Source: Acholeplasmatales bacterium (GTDB taxonomy: Bacteria > Bacillota_I > Bacilli_A > Acholeplasmatales > Anaeroplasmataceae). From it: DNA of 7,116 nt. The position numbers and the translations under genes were made by a program. This document shows positions 5,610 to 7,116 of this stretch, in pieces; the first letter of the stretch is position 1, and the number at the start of each line of letters is the position of its first letter. The DNA is taken from positions 1 to 7,116 of the forward strand of contig JAEELC010000077.1 of assembly GCA_016288675.1 (NCBI GenBank). The letters are read 5' to 3'. Under the pieces are notes generated by a model. It had not been told where the DNA came from, did not search any database, and worked only from the letters and a program-made list of their open reading frames with translations.

Positions 5610-6250
5610 TATTTATTTACCTCCACAATTCCATTATCTGATATTTCAACAACACGTGTACATCCCTCAAGCTCTTTAACATTATGGCTTACAAATAAAA
5701 TAGTCTTCTTCATTGCATGTAAATGTCTAATAAGCTCTAATAATACTTCTTGAGAAATTGTATCAATTCCTGTTGTAGGTTCATCTAAAATAATAAGATC
5801 TGGATTAGATAATAGAACCTTTGCAATCTTAACTTTTTGCATTTGTCCACCCGATAATGAATTAATAGATTTATCTTTTAATTTTGATAATCCAAATAAT
5901 TCTAATACTTGTTCTATTTTATTCTTATCTTCTTTATTGATGAATCTAAATGGTTTCTTACAAATACCTAAGGATACTATTTCATATACTGTGGCAGGAA
6001 AAGCTCCTTCTTCTAATGAAGTAGTTTGGTTAACATACCCAAACTTTATTTTCTTGTTACAAATAATAGAACCACTAGTTGGTTTTATAACACCTGTTAT
6101 TAATTTTAACAATGTAGATTTACCACTACCATTTACACCAACAAGTCCTATAAAATCACTTCTATATATATTAAAATTAACATTCTGTAACAATATATTC
6201 TTATTATCATAACTAAAAGAAATATTGTCTAATTTAATTAGTTCTTCCAT
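5609..6250 (-). CDS. Zinc/manganese ABC transporter ATP-binding protein (ZnuC-like)
   Basis: A 213-residue ABC ATPase that would drive metal import through the neighbouring permease. Walker A is GVNGSGKST (38-46), the Q-loop is YVNQ (Gln75), the signature is LSGGQ (132-136), Walker B is LIILDEP (152-158) followed by TTGID, and the switch histidine is in FVSHN (His189). All catalytic residues are intact. I choose the ATG at 6248-6250 because AAGGAG lies six to seven bases before it. The frame extends 30 codons further to an ATG at 6340, but that would translate through the promoter and operator region and touch the divergent gene's start. Metal type rests on the permease family and the adjacent Fur-family gene, so zinc is likely but not proven. 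Confidence 0.94.
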   Translation of the reverse strand: MEELIKLDNISFSYDNKNILLQNVNFNIYRSDFIGLVGVNGSGKSTLLKLITGVIKPTSGSIICNKKIKFGYVNQTTSLEEGAFPATVYEIVSLGICKKPFRFINKEDKNKIEQVLELFGLSKLKDKSINSLSGGQMQKVKIAKVLLSNPDLIILDEPTTGIDTISQEVLLELIRHLHAMKKTILFVSHNVKELEGCTRVVEISDNGIVEVNK

Positions 6251-6266
6251 TGGAATATCTCCTTGT

Positions 6267-6281
6267 TGCAAATTATTTGCA
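6267..6281. promoter_or_regulatory. Perfect 7-1-7 palindrome, probable Fur/Zur-family operator
   Basis: TGCAAAT-T-ATTTGCA is a perfect 15-bp palindrome with a single central base, the 7-1-7 architecture of Fur, Zur and PerR boxes. A third half-site, ATTTGCA, overlaps its end at 6281-6287 and covers the predicted -35 of the Fur-family gene. The palindrome lies about 6-20 bases downstream of the predicted ABC operon start site. Binding here could repress both genes. The arm sequence differs from the Bacillus Zur (TCGTAAT) and Fur (TGATAAT) consensus. Confidence 0.7.
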
Positions 6282-6282
6282 T

Positions 6283-6311
6283 TTGCATTTATAATCATAT
6301 CATTGTATAAT
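6283..6311 (+). promoter_or_regulatory. Predicted promoter of the Fur-family regulator gene
   Basis: TTGCAT (6283-6288) and TATAAT (6306-6311) are 17 bases apart. Transcription would start near 6318, about 23 bases before the ATG. The -35 overlaps the third operator half-site. Confidence 0.62.
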
Positions 6312-6322
6312 ATGTTTGTCAA
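6294..6322 (-). promoter_or_regulatory. Predicted promoter of the metal ABC transporter operon
   Basis: On the minus strand, TTGACA (6322-6317) and TATGAT (6299-6294) are 17 bases apart, close to a consensus promoter. It overlaps the divergent regulator promoter, so the two may compete. Transcription would start near 6287, and the 7-1-7 palindrome follows at once. Confidence 0.68.
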
Positions 6323-6340
6323 TTTAAATGAGGAATACAT

Positions 6341-6754
6341 ATGATTAACTTAAAAGATTTTGGTATTAAACAAACTAAATCACGTCAACATATCTTAGAT
6401 ATATTAGATAATTCAAAAGAGCCTATGACTGCTGAGGATATTTTCAGAGAATTAATTAATGAAGAAATTAATTTATCCACAGTGTATAGAACTCTAAATG
6501 CTTTCTATGAACAATCTATTGTGTATAAAGAAATTGATAAGGATGGAAAAGCTTTATTTATGATTCTTAGAGAAAAACATAAGCATGTCCTTATTTGCAC
6601 TAAATGTGGAAAAAAGATATTCTTAAAAGAATGTCCATACAAAAATATTGATAATGAAATCTTAAAAGAAACTGGTTTTAAAATCGAAAATCATAATATT
6701 GAAATTTATGGTTTATGCCAAGATTGTCAAAAAAAAGGAGTCCTAGAAATTTAG
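6341..6754 (+). CDS. Fur-family metalloregulator, probably zinc-responsive (Zur)
   Basis: A 137-residue cytoplasmic repressor. The N-terminal winged helix (about 8-72) includes TAEDIFREL (30-38) and the recognition segment NLSTVYRTL (44-52). The C-terminal dimerisation domain carries two CxxC pairs, Cys86/Cys89 and Cys126/Cys129, the structural zinc site. His80, His82 and His118 are candidates for the regulatory metal site. The position of the PerR sensing histidine (before TAED) is occupied by proline, and the PerR aspartate after CGK is also not evident, so PerR is unlikely. GAGGA at 6330-6334 supports the ATG. It is divergent from a metal ABC transporter, with a 7-1-7 palindrome between them, which favours Zur; iron or manganese sensing cannot be excluded. 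It ends in a bidirectional terminator and overlaps the convergent gene by four bases. Confidence 0.95.
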   Translation: MINLKDFGIKQTKSRQHILDILDNSKEPMTAEDIFRELINEEINLSTVYRTLNAFYEQSIVYKEIDKDGKALFMILREKHKHVLICTKCGKKIFLKECPYKNIDNEILKETGFKIENHNIEIYGLCQDCQKKGVLEI

Positions 6755-6765
6755 GACTCCTTTTT
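6732..6765. terminator. Bidirectional terminator between Fur-family gene and convergent membrane protein gene
   Basis: A perfect 14-bp stem (6732-6745 with 6752-6765, core AGGAGTCCTA) has a six-base loop. It ends in T5 on the plus strand and is followed by a run of eight T residues on the minus strand. The stop codons of both convergent genes, TAG (6752-6754) and TAA (6751-6753), overlap each other in the start of the right arm. Confidence 0.93.
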
Positions 6766-7116
6766 GTATGATCTTAATAAATAATTCTTCTTAATATTAT
6801 GATTATTTATAATGCTCATAATTTTTTCATTATAAACATTATCAAGTTCTAAATATAAGAAATTATCATCCATTGTTTGTAAGATAATTATATTATTGAA
6901 TTTGTAGTAACAAACAATATCAGAAAGATTATAAACAATCATGTGATTATTACCACTATTTCTGCTAGTAACAGTAGTATCATCGATGCTTATATATTCT
7001 GTTGAGTTAACTGGATAACTCTTATTAAATTCATCTAAAAATGAATATTTTAATTCTTTAAATAATTTAGAATATTGTACAACTAATGTGATACTAATTA
7101 TTATTAGTAAGCATAA
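6751..7116 (-). CDS. C-terminal part of a membrane protein, possibly YcxB-like, cut by the window edge
   Basis: The frame is open from the TAA at 6751 to the right edge, about 121 codons, so the ATG at 6942 is an internal Met, not the start. The visible part opens with a hydrophobic helix (LCLLIIISITLVV), then a soluble region. That region has a predicted beta-rich stretch (EYISIDDTTVTS, HMIVYNLSDIVCYY, NNIIILQTMDDNFLYLEL) and a basic tail ending RSYKKES. A helix followed by alternating strands with a DIVCYYKFNNIIIL-type pattern resembles the C-terminal domain of YcxB-like proteins, but I hold that only as a suggestion. It converges on the Fur-family gene, overlapping it by four bases, and shares its terminator; there is no sign of a functional link. 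Confidence 0.72.
   Translation of the reverse strand, partial: LCLLIIISITLVVQYSKLFKELKYSFLDEFNKSYPVNSTEYISIDDTTVTSRNSGNNHMIVYNLSDIVCYYKFNNIIILQTMDDNFLYLELDNVYNEKIMSIINNHNIKKNYLLRSYKKES

Noticed and set aside
5937..6212. 91-codon open frame on the plus strand
   Set aside because: It lies wholly inside the ABC ATPase gene on the other strand, has no ribosome binding site or family resemblance, and is a shadow.
6251..6340. N-terminal extension of the ABC ATPase to an ATG at 6340
   Set aside because: The extra 30 residues match no family feature, cover the palindrome and promoters, and a strong AAGGAG site serves the ATG at 6250.
6341..6754. PerR identity for the Fur-family gene
   Set aside because: The PerR peroxide-sensing histidine and aspartate positions are not conserved, and the neighbour is a metal ABC transporter rather than peroxide-defence genes.
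6751..6942. A complete 63-residue protein starting at 6942
   Set aside because: The frame stays open to the window edge without a stop, and no ribosome binding site precedes that ATG; it is the C-terminal end of a longer gene.

Overview
The window looks like chromosomal DNA from an AT-rich, low-GC Gram-positive (Bacillota) anaerobe or facultative anaerobe. The evidence is very AT-rich intergenic DNA, strong AGGAGG-type ribosome binding sites, TAA-biased stops, an oxygen-sensitive class III ribonucleotide reductase, and a Crp/Fnr-type regulator. TGG encodes Trp throughout and one gene appears to end in TGA, so the UGA=Trp code of many Mollicutes is unlikely. I cannot name genus or species; a gut Bacilli/Erysipelotrichia-like or Clostridia lineage is plausible.

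Layout. (1) Positions 1-405, minus strand: the first 22 codons of an unidentified gene that runs off the left edge, preceded by a small two-helix membrane protein whose reading frame is broken at an A6/T6 run. (2) 406-690: AT-rich spacer holding a long-looped intrinsic terminator. (3) 691-3840, minus strand: an operon nrdD, nrdG and a C_GCAxxG_C_C-family cysteine protein, with nrdD/nrdG overlapping as TAATG. (4) 3841-4126: divergent control region. (5) 4127-4795, plus strand: a Crp/Fnr-family regulator. (6) 4812-6250, minus strand: a zinc/manganese-type ABC transporter (ATPase then ABC-3 permease, overlapping as TAATG). (7) 6251-6340: divergent control region. (8) 6341-6754, plus strand: a Fur-family regulator, probably Zur. 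(9) 6751-7116, minus strand: the C-terminal part of a membrane protein that enters from the right edge.

Two regulatory circuits can be read from the DNA. In the first, an identical 17-bp element containing GTTG-N6-CAAC lies in both parts of the divergent nrdD/regulator control region. One copy is centred about 42 bp upstream of the predicted nrdD start site, the class II activator position used by Crp/Fnr proteins. The other lies just downstream of the regulator's own predicted promoter, where binding should repress. The simplest reading is a Crp/Fnr protein that activates nrdDG and represses itself. In the second, a perfect 7-1-7 palindrome (TGCAAAT-T-ATTTGCA), the architecture of Fur/Zur/PerR boxes, lies between the ABC transporter and the Fur-family gene, next to overlapping divergent promoters. 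This fits metal-dependent co-repression by the adjacent Fur/Zur protein.

Both convergent gene pairs (regulator/permease and Fur/membrane protein) end in near-perfect bidirectional terminators whose arms carry the last codons and stop codons. I see no mobile element, CRISPR array, tRNA or rRNA. The families are mostly known; the least described parts are the two operators, the broken small membrane gene, and the cysteine-rich protein in the nrdDG operon.
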